DNA from: Chrysomallon squamiferum
Taxonomy: Eukaryota; Mollusca; Gastropoda; Neomphalida; Peltospiridae
Direction: 5' to 3'
NCBI GenBank assembly: GCA_012295275.1
Contig: CM022669.1
Span: 6,935,989 to 6,999,988, forward strand
Length of the DNA stretch: 64,000 nucleotides
Under the pieces are notes generated by a model that saw nothing but the letters and a program-made list of their open reading frames with translations, was not told the DNA's origin and did not search any database. Shown piece by piece: positions 23,743 through 56,449 of this stretch. Both the position numbers and the translations under genes were made by a program. Each line of letters begins with the position of its first letter. Position 1 is the stretch's first letter.

Positions 23743-24474
23743 GTTATTAAAAAGAAATCCTTGAAAACATTTTGGATTTTGTAACAGCATAATAAAATAT
23801 TAATTTTACACATATCTTGATTATATTGTATACATTTTTTACTTCAGCATTACACTGAACAGAAAGGTAATAAATTTAAATATATGCTACCAAACTGTGA
23901 ATAAGAACAAGCTAAAAATATGAAACAGACTTCTATCCCTCATCCCCCCCAAAAAAAATCAACTTCATCCAACCAATATACTGAATAAAGATTAAAACAA
24001 AATCAAAATCAAAATTACTGACCAAGTACTGAAAATATTTTTATCTAAAACAATTTGTCAGGACTTCTTTACATCACAATAAAATGGATTTTTTGCAATT
24101 GCTTTACGATTTTATCAGTTCATATATTTTGAAATATGTTTTATTTGAAAGATGAAATTAATTTTTATTCAGTATATTTTACCCATGCTAGATACTAGTT
24201 TCACTCCTGTCACTGAGTAACATTGTCTTGCATGTTAGAATTAAAAAAAATATTACAGTAGATCAGTAAATAAACAAACATTTGTTATTTTTACTCTTTC
24301 CTCCGTTTTTAATTACCTTTTTTTGTTCCTGTGTGTATGTTCCTGTAGATGTATGTTTATCTGTGTGTTGATTTTCAATCTTATTTATTTTCAACTGACA
24401 TTAATTAAAATTTATTATTATTAAAGATGATTTATTATTATTATTATTACATTATTATTATGATTATGATTATG

Positions 24475-24533
<59 letters not shown>

Positions 24534-25036
24534 CAAACTTGCATTTAAACTCAATTTTGAAGAAGAGGGTTTCCTTAGAAAATGCTTTTAAAACCAATAA
24601 TAAAACTTTTAACAATAATAACAATAACAATAACAACATTATAATAATAATAATAATAATAAAAGCAGTAACAATAACTGTATATTCATGCAGCTAATGT
24701 TTACAATGAACAAGCTATATTTACTAACACAAAAATGAACCAAAATAATAATAGGAAACAAAAACCTATTATCAGGGCTGGAGAAACATAAATTAATTTT
24801 TGCTGCTTTAAATAAAAGTTATTTTCTGTCACTAGTTTATAGCAGAGTTTTCTTTACTTCTCATTTTGTTTATTTGGAAATTTAAAGAAAAAGAAAAGAA
24901 AGAAGAAATATTTCTCAAATGTTAGTCACAAATTTGTTAAATAATAAATCAAGGACAAAGAGTGACTGTTTTTAATTGGGTTACTTTTTTTTCTTTTTTT
25001 TTTTTTTTTTTAATTTATAATTTATCTATTTATTTA

Positions 25037-25074
<38 letters not shown>

Positions 25075-25266
25075 CAAACATTTTTATTTTCTTTATTTTT
25101 TTTTGATATCTTTTCTTTCTTATATTTTTTTCCCCAAAAATATTTTTAGAAGTTGGTATCACTTTTTATTTTTCTCCTTAAATAAAAATACATAATGATT
25201 CAAAATTAATACATTTTTCATTTTTAAATTTAAAAATTGTATTTCCCCACCCCTGACCTAGGATTA

Positions 25267-25302
<36 letters not shown>

Positions 25303-28300
25303 ATTTTTAAAAATAATAATTATAATAATAATAACAACAATAAAAATAATAAATAAATAAACAACTCATTCGGATACTGTCAAAATTACCTGCACGTCAT
25401 AGTTCCACTGGTCAGAGTCAGAAGGGGACCGAGGAACGATTGAGCAAAAATAAGTATGGAAATAAGCACCTAGTCGCTGTAGATATTAACATGCACTGAG
25501 TAAATAGTACACCTACATTCACTTATAACAACGAATTGCTACCGCTAAACAATTTCTTAACTGTTTTCAGTTTTAACAACAAAAGATAATTTTGAAATAC
25601 AAACATTTTTTTTGTACGATATTTCTGAATGTAATGATTATAACTAGAGAAACATTATTTTAAATTATTTATTTATTTATTAAAATTGAAAAAGATTTAG
25701 AAAAACAGAAAAAAAAAAAAAAAAAAAAAAAACATTTTGTATCATCATTAAATATTTATATTAAAAAATATGAACTTTGTTTTCATAATCAATCAAGTTA
25801 CATATTAATTTAAAATTATAATAGTAGTAATAGTAATTTTAAAAAGTAATAGCATATCAACAGGAAAGTTTTTTTGCAAAATAGTTTTAGAACATAAATG
25901 ACATTAATATTGAAATTAATCAAAAGATAAGTTATTTTAAATAAACAGGTTTTTCTGGAGGTTTTCCCAAATGTTGAAATAAAAAAATTAAAAATAATAA
26001 TAATAAAGAAAGAAAGGCAAACTAAAGTTTCACAAAAATAGATATTTAAATTTAAACAGTAATAAAAACACTTTTTGTTTTTTCATTTATTTTTAATTTT
26101 TTTAGTCTAGACATCATATCATGTCAGGACAAAAAATAAGTTATGGATAGTCAAACAAAACATTTATTTTGTTTTTTAACAGGCACATATATCTTCAGAA
26201 ACAAAACAATAGTAAAATAATAGTTAGGTTATTGTGTTATTTATCTGAATGGTACATATGTCTTCTAAAACTATTTCAAATGATTAAATAATTGAACAAA
26301 TACAAATAAAATATTTAATTTGTACCATGAAATTTAAAAATTATTATACAAAAATGACACTTGTATCTAAAAATAATTTTAGTATCAAAAAAAATTAAGT
26401 GAAGAATTTTTAATAAATTCAGAACTGTGCTAAAGGAATTATTGTTTCAACTGTTAAATGATATCAGTAAATGATATAAATCTTCTACACAAAATAAATA
26501 TTTATTAATGAAGAATCATACATTTGAAAGCCTTGTTAAAGTCACAAAATCCATAAAATTTCAACATCACATCATGCTGTATTTTTTAGAAACAACAGAA
26601 ATGACAACCAGGTACCAGCTTTGAAAAAATTGCAAGAACATTTTTTGATGATTCTTAATTTCTCAATCAAAATAGCAAACAAGTGGATTAACGGAACTGT
26701 TTTTAACAATGACATTCACTTTTACATTTTGATGAATTAAGTGACTTTGATAAGGTTTTCTTGTTGTATATGCAAATAAATAAAACAGGTAACAGATGTG
26801 TTTTATTAAGTGAAATGTGTTTAATTTTAAACAGCATTAATCTGGACAACATTTGTGTACATGCATGCCCCTGAATCTGAGTAACAAATTAAAAGATTTA
26901 AATTTTGATGCAGATAATATATTATTAAAATTGATTTAATAATTAAAAAAATATAGAAAAGCCATATTACTGAAATTTTGTTTTCAAACTACAGCTTGGG
27001 ATTAAATGCTGAATTATGAATTTGATTGATTACAGTCCAAATTATATTTGAAGAGTTTTTTTCCCTTGCATTGTATTTTTCTGTAATAAATAATTAATAT
27101 ATAACTGAAATTTTTAAAATATACTGAATTGTTAGGGATCTGGTTCTTTCTTTTTTTCTTCTTTCTTTTATTTTTTTTATTTTGTTTTTAAATACTTCAG
27201 ATTGCAGTAAGTTAAATATTTATTTTTGTGTTATTTATTATTAAATTATATTCTGACCTTTAATTTAACTGATAATGCCAATAATTTTTAACTTTTTATT
27301 TAAAATTAATTTTAAACATAGATTATAAACTTATAATAAATTTGCTTAAAAAAATTACAACAAATGAATAAAATTCAAATTTGAACTAAATAACCCAAAG
27401 TTCTGAATCATGTTGCTGTTCCTTATTCTTTACTTTTTTTTTTTTTTTTTTTCAAAATTCATAAAACTATTCCAAATATAAAAATATATACAATTTTTTA
27501 AATCTTGAGTATACATATATATATTTATTTATTTATTTAATTATTTATATTTCAAACAAAACTGACATTTTAAAAAAAAAAAAAAAAAAAAATGGAATTA
27601 TTTATATAGCTTAATTTTAAACGTACCTCATCATTTTCATCCATTTTGAATGTGATTTTCTCTACAGCATCGCCAACCTTGTGAAACAACCTCATCATAC
27701 CGGCACCGCTGAGTGCCGATGTACTCGTAGATCTGGGCAGTTCTCCTTCTCGTTCAAGAAACTCCTGAACGTCAGGATCAGTCCTTAATACAGGATGTTG
27801 TATGGTCCTTCTTAAATACCTGTCAAAAAAAAAATAATAATAATAATTTAAAAAACACCATAATGTTAAATTATGTTTTTAAAAAGTACCTGAAAACTAG
27901 TTTTGTATTTTTCACAAACACACACAGATATAAATACATATTGTGCAGATGCCTCCAGTACGTTGAGGTCTCTCATAATCTTATTCAGAAATACTAAGTT
28001 CTTTTACTACTAAATAAAATATTAACTTTAATTAAAATGGATTTAATAAACCTGAATTTCAAATGTTTGATAAAATATTTCTATTTTAAAAAAATCAAAC
28101 CTTTCTAGAGCAGCTCTTCTTCTTTCTACAAAATCTGAGGAGCCTGATTCTTCTTTTGACATTTTTATTTTAGTCATACCTGTAAAAAAACCTAAAGTAT
28201 TTTAAATATATATATAATTATTTAATTAAAAAAACCAAAACAAGAAGATCTCATTCATATGTAAATCATCTCAGTTTTTCACACGTGGAAAAGATCTTAG

Positions 28301-29240
28301 TTTAAACTTTTATTAATTTTCTTCATTTTTATTTTTGCTTAGTGATGGAAATATTTTAAATTATTATATATTTACACATTATATTCAATTTGTCTTTAAT
28401 TAGTACATAGTTTTACACATTTAATATTGTAAGTGTATCGTTTTGTTCTATAACATATTATAAATTTTATTTTTATTATCTTTATAAATTTGAGTTTTCA
28501 TCAATATGTGTCTGTTTAACAAACATTTGCTAGATTTCAAATTTCCTAAAAATAACACTTCTTTAACTGTAATTAGCAACAACCAAATTTCATATGCAGC
28601 TTCCCACAGATAGAAAAACAAAATTAATTCTGTTATATGACAGAGATGTTTAGATATTAATAATGATCAAACAAACAGAATGTCTGTTATTAATCTTTAA
28701 AAAAAAATAAAAAAAAAAAAAAAAAAATAATAAGAAGAAAGAAATGAAATATTTTACCAAGAACACTTTTTTCTGGAGCAGGAGGAACAATGATACCTAG
28801 GTGGGCATGTTTTTCTTGTAACCTAGAGTGTAAACCAAGAAAATCACTAAATCTACGTGTTACTTCGAGTTCTGGCTTTCGGAAAGCTGGAATGCTTGTC
28901 TGAAAAAAGATAAATGTAAAGAAATGTGAGAAAAATCATGTACTGAAAAGTTTTCTGTTTCAGGATAATGTCATTTTAAACTGTTTGTTTGTCTGGTTGT
29001 TTAATCCAAAATTAAAATTGGTTATTTAAAACCAATAATTATACTCTGATGGTGATCTTTTTCTCTATCTTTCCATTTCTCATATACAAGTGAATATCTA
29101 TATTTTAATTTATACTAAAGTTATACAGTTTGTATCTTTCTTCACTCCTTTGCCTATTATGCACACATAGAAACCAAATATATACACAGACATATATGTA
29201 TATACCTGTGTTTATGTGTATTTATGTGTCTGCCTCTGTC

Positions 29241-29339
<99 letters not shown>

Positions 29340-32337
29340 CCTCTTAAAACAAATGAAAATATCTACCTTAGTTTTCACTTTGTACACCATGTAGGCACCC
29401 ATACCATCTCCCACCTTAGATGGGTCAGTGACACTGATTTCCATAGCATACTGGTCCTCATCTTCTTCCACCTGTAAAACAACAACAAACAGACTAACAA
29501 ACAGTTCTGACTGACCAGACATAACTTGGAATTTACTTAAGTTTCTTTGTTTATTAAATATTATCCAGCATTTTCTGTTGGACTTGCACTGTAGTAAAGT
29601 ACTGCCAGATAGCAGTAAGAATATGTACCATAATTTTTATTTATCTTTTCTTTTGATTTTATAAATTTTATTTGGGTTTTCTGGTTGTTGTTTTTACTGT
29701 TGTTGTTGTTGTTTTGCTGTTATTTTTGGTGGGTATTATTTTTTTTTGGGGGTGTCCATTTTGTGAAACTCCTTGTTAGAAGACTAGCTATAAACAAATG
29801 TCTATATAATAAACATTAACGTAGAAGAAAACAACTGACTTAAGAGTTTTTCAAAATTTTAATATTTCTGAATAATCTGAATACTCTTTATGGTTGTCAG
29901 AATGTTTACATTTATTTTGCAGATTATTTTTTATTATTATTATCAGCTCTTGGATGTAATGCATTTGGAGTATCTTATAATTCAGAGAGCAAAAAAGTGG
30001 TTTATCGGAAACTACTATAAGTGAATCACTGACACAAAAGGTACATTCTGAAAGAAAAATTAAAATTTTTGTTTTGGCTATCTAGAAATTATAAAATATG
30101 AACTTCTCATAGAATTATTGAAAGGTGTGTGTGTGTGTGTGTGTGTATGTATGTGTGTGTATCAGTGAGATTCTAACAGGATATTTCAAAATGTCAGCAA
30201 AAATCAAAATCCTACCTCATCTTTGACTTGTTTTCCGTCTCCTGAGCTCTTTGTCATCGCAGTCGTCTGAGAAACAACCAGCTGTGGTTTTTCCTCTTGT
30301 GTTTCGTTTTTACTTTCCTCCAGTAAAGAGGCATCACCTTTAGCATTGGGTTCTGAAGACATGTTTGTCTGAGGCAGCTCTTCGTCATCTGTGTCATCCA
30401 GTTTTACCTCTGTGTTAGCAGCTGTGACAAAACATACTTTAATTTTGTATTCCAGTTTTGATATATATTCAAATAAACAAACATAGATATAGACATTCAC
30501 CAAAACATACTTATATACATCTGCATGTGTTTGTGAATATATATTTATTTATATATATATGGATTTTTAAAACAAAAAGGTTTATTATGTCATAATTTTT
30601 AAAGAAATCAGAGACCACAATTTTTTTTCTGTGTTTTTTAAACTTCATCATCATTTTATCAAAACTGTAACATTTTTCACATACAAACTGTTATAAATCA
30701 ATGAATGAATTAAAGATTTTCTTCACCAATAAAGGATGTGAATATTCTTAAATTGTTATGTTCAGAAATGCTCACCACTGCTTGCAAACAGATCATCTTC
30801 TGTGTTATTCTCCTGTGGCTTGTTTTCAGATGCAGGCAAACTTCGTGGGTTCATCAGCGAACAAGTCTGCTGAATTGACATCAGGCTGTATCTTCTACAA
30901 ATAAATGTATAACTACAGTTATCACACAAACATGTTTGTACATATATGTACACACACACAAAGATAAAAAATAGATACAACACTTATTATGACATAACTA
31001 TATTAATTTATTTCAAGTATAACAATTAAAAAGCCATGAATGATTAATCATTAACAACATTTTAATATGCGTAAACATTAATGCATTTCAGTAAAGTATT
31101 ATTAGATATCAGACATCAGTGATATTTGTGTAATAAATGTTAGAGGAATGACCAATCTACTGTAGTCTGCTCTTACTATTAAAACAAGATCTCTTTTACA
31201 TGTACTTTCACAAACCACATTATTTGTACAGCTGATCAGAAAAAAAGATAGCCAAACTAGCATTTTGTAAGTAAACATTTGGCCTATGAAAATAAATAAT
31301 AAATTATTATTCAAAGTCTTTACCAATTGCACTGATGGTGTTGAATAGTTCATTAGCCTGCTTACAGTGGCAGGACAGGCCTGTTTGAGAGGTGTTTGGG
31401 TTTGTGGGGTTTTGTTTTGATTTTGATTTATTTTTTAATTTTTATTTTTATTTTAACTTTTATTTTTATTTTATAATTTTTTTTGAGTGGGTGGAGGAGG
31501 TGTTTATTGAATTTTTCTCAGTAATTATTATCAGGTTAATTAATAGAATTTGTCAGCAAAAACTGGAAAAATTGGTAATTTGGTAATATCAACATGAGCT
31601 TGATGATAATGTACGCACATTGTTTGGAAATTTGAATTTAAAACCTTTTCTATTGCTCAGAAGGGGGCTGAGGTCAGACACTAGTCTGACAACTTTGTTG
31701 AATATTAAATTTCATGATTCATGATTATGAGTAACGTTTCTGTTTATTTATAGATAAAAAAAAGAAAGAAAAAAAACCCCTATCCTTTCATTTGTTTTTA
31801 AATAATGTCTTTATTTTTTTTTTTTATTCTCAAACCTTTAAATTAATCTTAAACTTTCCGTTAAAAAATAGCATAAATAATAAAAATTGACTTGTAGACT
31901 ATATATTTTAATCTATAAAATAAGCAACTAAGAAATGCATTTTCTATCAATTAATCCAGTTTCATTTTTATTTTTAATATTAAGTTTCGCAATGCTTAAC
32001 CGAAGGCTATATTATTTCATTTGTTACTGATTAATAATTTTTAAAAAGGGGGCGTATCCATACTAAAACTGTCACCTCTAACTTCATTACTGTTACCGCA
32101 GTGTTACGATTCAATCATCAATGTAACATTCACCAGCAATGGAACGGTTCAACAAACATTGTTTCTAGTAAATTGCACTCGATAGTTTTGAACAGATTTT
32201 TAACTGTTAATAATTATTAGTTATCAGTGAGTTTCTGTGTATGACAACTATACCTTTTTGGTCTCAGGGAATAATTCATCATCACTTTTTTGATCCTCTT
32301 CCTCATCCATAGGGGGTGGTTCGAGACCGTCCGCCAT
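19252..32337 (-). CDS. SNX1/2: Sorting nexin 1/2 (SNX-BAR, retromer-associated)
   Basis: Twelve minus-strand exons, 5' to 3': 32337-32254, 30894-30776, 30421-30216, 29471-29367, 28899-28758, 28179-28101, 27819-27627, 21973-21880, 21552-21347, 20708-20565, 19882-19730, 19302-19252. All have GT/AG borders. The product is about 525 residues, the usual SNX1/2 size. It starts [15 protein letters not shown], an acidic N-terminus with DLFAD and DDLFA motifs. The PX domain (exons 4-7) has the phosphoinositide-binding Arg-Arg-Phe-Ser-Asp-Phe. The BAR domain (exons 8-12) starts Trp-Phe-Glu-Glu-Lys and ends [13 protein letters not shown]. Family role: binds PI3P-rich curved endosomal membrane and drives retrograde tubules. 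The phases agree at every junction except exon 2, which is one base too long (see findings). It faces DUOX head to head. Confidence 0.93.
23681..23749. repeat. (ATT)n microsatellite
   Basis: More than 20 ATT units in the SNX intron. Confidence 0.95.
24429..24531. repeat. (ATT)n / (GATTAT)n microsatellite
   Basis: ATT units with an interposed GATTAT stretch in the SNX intron. Confidence 0.95.
29246..29339. repeat. (CT)n-(CA)n compound microsatellite
   Basis: About 40 CT units and then CA units, immediately downstream (in gene sense) of SNX exon 4. The apparent poly-Ser-Leu frames are artefacts. Confidence 0.95.
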
Positions 32338-33644
32338 CTTTGTTGTCACGTGATACAGTCACGAAACATTACGTCCCTTAATGTTAAGGAGTTACCACCC
32401 TTCGATCAGTTTAAATACTGTTGTTTATTACTATTACAGACATTGTTTCTGGTATTATTTTTGTCACCAAAATTATCACCTTCATTGTTGTTGTTTGTAT
32501 TCATCGGCATAACAGAACAGAGAAGTGGTACATTCGAGAATATGACTGAGGAAATGTGTGTGTGTGTGTGTGCGCGCGAAAACGAATAAAATAAAAAGTT
32601 AATAATAAATAAACAACAAGGTCAGCATAAAATAAGAAATATTTTAAAAACAATAAAAATAAAATAAATATAATTTTTAAATGATTAAATGATTAACTCA
32701 GTTTTATTTCCAAGAAACTGATATATTTTGAGAATTTACAAAATTGTTATAAATAAAACAAATAAAAGTGGCCTAATGTAAGAACCATTCTGAGTATATA
32801 ATATATATATTTATAACAGTTAGAGATTCCTATTTCCCATTCCAAACCCTGTCCTGCAGATGGAGTATCACAATGATAATGTGCATCGTTCTTTATTGAA
32901 ATGTGAATATAAAACATCCCTTTCTGTTTAAAGAAAAAAGTTTCGTTTGAAGAGTGAATGTCAGAATAGAAAATATCTGACATTAAACAATCGATGATAG
33001 AAACTTTCTCCATGATCCTTTCCTTTCCTTGCTTCTATTTGTTTTGTTTTGTTGTTGTTGTTTTTTTGTTTATTCATTTATTTATTATTTATTTATTCAA
33101 ACAAAAATTACTTTTTATTTTTTTATTTTTTTTTTTAATTTTTAATTTTTATTTGTAATTTAATTATTTTTTTTTTTTACTTTAGTTTTATTTATTTATT
33201 TATTTATTTTTATTTAATTTAATTTAATTTAATTTAATTTTAACTTTTCCTTGGGCTTCTCATTTCTTTTATTTCCTTTTTTGGTCTTTCCTATACCCTG
33301 CAGAATTAACCATAAACGATATTTTATATTTCTTATTTAATTTTATGACAACTCATGTCTTCCTTCCATGATTAGACAGACAGTTAAAAATAGCAAAACG
33401 AATACGTTCCTGGTATCTGTACAAATGACGCAAGAAAAACAAACACTCGAAAAGCAAATAAATGACACCAATCTTTACGATGACACTACAGTATCCGTTT
33501 AAATCCGGATATTTTATTTTGTTATTCTGAAATATACATTTTTTTTTTTTTTTGACGCAGACGAACCAGGAAGATTAAAATGCTACTTACTATACAACAG
33601 TAATTCACGTCGTCAGTTACCAGTAGCTTCTGTATCGAAGTCAG
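32338..33644. promoter_or_regulatory. Divergent intergenic region between SNX1/2 and DUOX
   Basis: 1307 bases separate the two start codons, which point away from each other, so the promoters of both genes probably lie here. The sequence is AT-rich with TTTA/TTAAT tracts at 33060-33240. I see no reliable TATA element or binding site, and no conserved 5' untranslated exon could be placed. Confidence 0.5.
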
Positions 33645-52470
<18,826 letters not shown>

Positions 52471-53179
52471 AACAAATAACTGTGTCAAATAGTTTTATCT
52501 AAATACTCACTACTAACCTACTCAGTGTTCATCTTGGACACAACTCGACAAAACTATTTTTCTATATGGGACAGCATATACGTATATTATTATTATTATT
52601 ATTAAAGTTACAAAAACTTCAGACAGACGCTATCAGTGACACTTGGTGGAAACTGAAACACAGCAGACTGTACTTTTATCAGAGCAATTCTTGAAGCAAG
52701 GAAGTCTTCCCTCGCAGTTACAGCACGAAGCTGGCAGGATTTGGTGAAGCCATTAAAGAATAATTAAATGAAAATTAGAGTTGCGTCCCTTGAACAATTG
52801 TTGCATTACTATATCGTGTGCACGTATATCCTTACATCTGTTTTCTGTTTAATCATATTATTATCATCATTATTATCATTATTATTGTTGTTGTCATTAT
52901 TATTATTATAATTGTTATTATTATCATTATCATCATCATCACCATCATCATTATTATTATCATCATCATTACTACTATTACTATTACTATTATTACAACT
53001 ATTACTACTACTACTACTATACTACTACTACTACTACTACTACTATTATTATTATTATTTATTATAAAATCCTTTTGTCTGTTATTACTTTTTATTTATG
53101 CCACTGGTAATGAAATAAACTATGCTATTTAATTTCATTCATTTGTTTAGTTTTTCATTTAATTTTATGTCGTTTTTAT

Positions 53180-53210
<31 letters not shown>

Positions 53211-53857
53211 TAGCTGTACTAAATCTATAAATAAGGCAATCTGATAAGGAAAACAAAAAGGACAACGGGGAAGGAAATATCCTTAAAAGAGGTACACTAT
53301 TCAGACATTGTTCTGTCACGATTCAGGTTACTCTGCACCCGCAAACAAGAAGAAAACTGCTAGAAACTTTAGAGCTTTCGTATGTCACCCATTAATCAGA
53401 GACACTACCTGGTGTCACACTCGGTAAACACTACACATACAGATCAGCAAAAAAAAAAATATATATATATATTTGCAACATTCATAACGTTTTACAGTTT
53501 CATATATACATACATATATAATTATAAACACGCACACACATACACACAAACACAGTACATTATAAATTTTTCTTTTTTATTATTATTGTTTTTTGTTGTG
53601 TTGTTTTTATTGTGTTTTTTGTTTTGTTTTTTTTGCGTTTGTTACAATTTGTGATGTTAAATATTTGGTTCAAGGTCTCTACAGACGTTTAAGCTCTTAC
53701 TATTAATGAATAAAAATACTACTACTATTACTACTACTACTGCTACTACTGCTGCTACTAATACTACTATTACTACTACTACTACTACAATCATTCATTA
53801 TTTATTACTACTTTATTATTATTTTTATGTTTGTGTGTGTGTGTTTGTGTTTGTGTT

Positions 53858-53893
<36 letters not shown>

Positions 53894-53906
53894 ATTGTAC
53901 ACTGAC

Positions 53907-53908
<2 letters not shown>

Positions 53909-54001
<93 letters not shown>
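53909..54001. repeat. (AG)n microsatellite
   Basis: Inserted between the words gacgtag and aacaataacaggacgga. The other duplicate copy (63528-63570) has only a short unrelated spacer here, so the tract expanded after duplication or was lost there. Confidence 0.9.
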
Positions 54002-54003
<2 letters not shown>

Positions 54004-54300
54004 AATAACAGGACGGATTATTGGAACTTTTCCATTTGTATGAAAACAGTAACGGCTAAAAACTAAAATTTTAAAAATTTTAAAAACGAAACTGATGTCC
54101 ACATGTATGTCCACTTTTTTTCATGCACTATAAAGTTGCACAGTTACACTGAAGCTGATATGTTTACAGTCCTAGGTGTATTTATATTGAAACTAAAAAA
54201 AATCGTGTGTCAACAATCCCTGTAGATTACGGACGAATGAAGGCAAAGGAGCTGTGCAGAGAAAGAGTTTTCTGTTTAGAATAGTTACGATAATTTATCA

Positions 54301-55100
54301 GAATATCCTTGAAATATTTTTTGACTTGAACTTCGTACCTCATTACCCTGGCCTACGTAACAGAGATAAGATACGAACAAATAACCTAACTTCTTTTTAA
54401 CAGTTTTTAAACCTACTGTGCTTTGGATACGTCAGTATGATTTTAATTATTTTATTTCTTTTGGTTTTGGATTTCATTTTTTTTCGGTGTTTTTGTTCTT
54501 GTGCTTTATTGTTGTGTTTTGGCTTTCTTATTATTTTATTTTGTTCTGTTTTTATTGCTTTTATTTAACTAAAATCTGGATGCGTCAATATGGTAGTTTT
54601 ATTTGTTTGTCGACTAATGACTTTGCTGCGTATTAAAGTGTCGTCATAGAGACAACGGATCTGTGAAAATGTTTGCTGACAGCGTATTAATTACGTCACA
54701 TCTCACATGATAAAATATCATAATTAAAAAAATATATAAATAAATAAATAAATCAGGAGACGGCTGGTTGAATAGAACGTTTCAGCTTTGAAGAGTCTTA
54801 GGAACAATTGCCATTTGTGAAAACAGACGCAACACAGTGTAAAGCAAAGACTGTGGCGAGTGCTGTCCTGCCCGAGCAACGCTTCATATGAAAATGTGAG
54901 GAAACTCAAAAATAAAAATATCGTTATATAAAAAAAACTAGGTAAGAGACATCTCATACATTTTTAATTTGACTGTGTACAAATATCGTATATATAGGTG
55001 TGATGTGTGTATGTGTATGTACGTAAACGGGTAGGTAGGTAGGTATGCTTAAACATACGTATGTATGTTGTGTGTATATATATATATATATTTATACACA
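54301..55100. other. Intergenic sequence
   Basis: No gene seen. T-rich with low-complexity frames; TA tract at 55075-55091. Confidence 0.45.
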
Positions 55101-55103
55101 TAT

Positions 55104-55190
55104 TCATTTTTTACTTATATGACAAGCATCACTAAAATTAGTGTTTTCTTTCTATATTTTCACTTTCAATGTTCACTTTTAATATTAAAC
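55104..55190. repeat. Dispersed repeat, copy 3 (partial)
   Basis: Matches the 5' half of 12270-12540, starting at the tttttacttatatgacaagc word. Confidence 0.6.
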
Positions 55191-55204
55191 AAAACAATGT
55201 GCCC

Positions 55205-55604
55205 CAACAAGAGTGCCCCAACTTACGAGTTTTTCAAGTTGCTAGCAGTCCCTCTGTCGATTTTTAGCTTTGAGTTGCGAGCCAAAATCCGTAGTACTTC
55301 TACGATATGTACCATACTGAAACAGAAGGAGTCGATAAAGACTATAACTCCAGCCAATTGCGTTAAAATTATTTGTCTTTTATTTGTCATTTTTAAAAAC
55401 GTTTCTTATTTTAAAAACACATTACAAAAAACAAAACAAACAACAAAAAAAACAACAAAAAATATGGGGTGGTTTTTGGGGGTTGGAACGGATTAATGGT
55501 ATTTCAATTAATTTTAGATGGGACAATTGATTTGATATGCGAGCAATTTAAGATGCAAACTCTGTCATGGAACGTATTAAACTTGTAATTCAAGGTACCA
55601 CTTT
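55205..55604. mobile_element. Small non-autonomous DNA transposon, pogo/Tigger-like
   Basis: One end reads (minus strand) ggtaccttgaattacaagtt followed by an aatacgttccatga block. The other end carries aacttacgagtttttcaagt and ttgagttgcgagcc. An internal ggaacggattaatggtattt is also present. This set of words is typical of short Tc1/mariner-pogo derived elements in animals. The left terminus is not well preserved and no target duplication was identified. Confidence 0.45.
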
Positions 55605-55799
55605 ATATATATCTAGTCTATAACGCTCATTTGATTAACGTATGAAGTAGAAAAACTGGTTTCTTTCATTTCGCTGAATTTATAGTCAAGAATGAGTGAA
55701 TCTTCCTCGTTAACTCCGGAATCGTTTCGTAACCACATTTCTTCCTGTTGGAGAAACAAAAAAATCACTAGTCATGAACAATGCCATGAATCCACACAC

Positions 55800-56186
55800 T
55801 AACTCTCACACACATTCACACACACACACACACACAAAGATACATACACACACACCAACACAAACACACACACAAACACAATACACACACACACCAAAAC
55901 ACACACACAAACACATGTACACACAAATACACACCCACATACATACATATACACACACACAAACACAAACACAAACACAAACACTCATAAACACATACAA
56001 ACAACTCATGTACACAAACATACACACAGATACACACACACATACATACATAGATACATACATACATACATACATACATACATACATACATACATACATA
56101 CATACATACATACATACATACATACATACATACATACATACATACATACATACATACATACATACATACATACATACATACATACT
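55800..56186. repeat. (CA)n and (CATA)n satellite-like tract
   Basis: CA-rich sequence to about 56040, then about 36 CATA units. Long Cys/Tyr/Val or His/Thr frames on both strands are artefacts. Confidence 0.95.
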
Positions 56187-56449
56187 GGAAATAAAATATA
56201 TTATAATTGTTCACCAGCACAGTTTCATTCTGAAATAAATAAAATAATTTGTGGTAATATAAATAAGTAAATCCTTAAAGGCAGTGTACTGTCTTTCTAG
56301 TTCTGGCTCAAATACAAATTGCTTAAATTGTTTTGTTAGTATTGTTCAGCATTTGTACGACAAGCTCTGGAACATAGAAATCTAAATAATAATTAAAAAA
56401 GTAATAATAATAATAATAATAATAATATACAATCTGTTTTTATTTACAG

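Larger units (their letters stand above)
21974..27626 (-). other. Large SNX intron 7
   Basis: A 5.65-kb intron, extremely AT-rich, with ATT tracts (23681-23749 and 24429-24531), a TA tract (25043-25072) and A-runs (25270-25300 and 25710-25732). No nested gene seen. One less AT-rich patch at 25386-25450 on the minus strand looks like a possible microexon (see findings). Confidence 0.7.

Noticed and set aside
55800-56190. Regular short repeats considered as a CRISPR-like or minisatellite array
   Set aside because: Tetranucleotide repeat without spacers in a clearly eukaryotic context.
55774-56238. 154-codon His-Thr-Tyr-rich frame and its Cys-Val-rich complements
   Set aside because: Pure CA/CATA satellite; the composition follows from the repeat unit.
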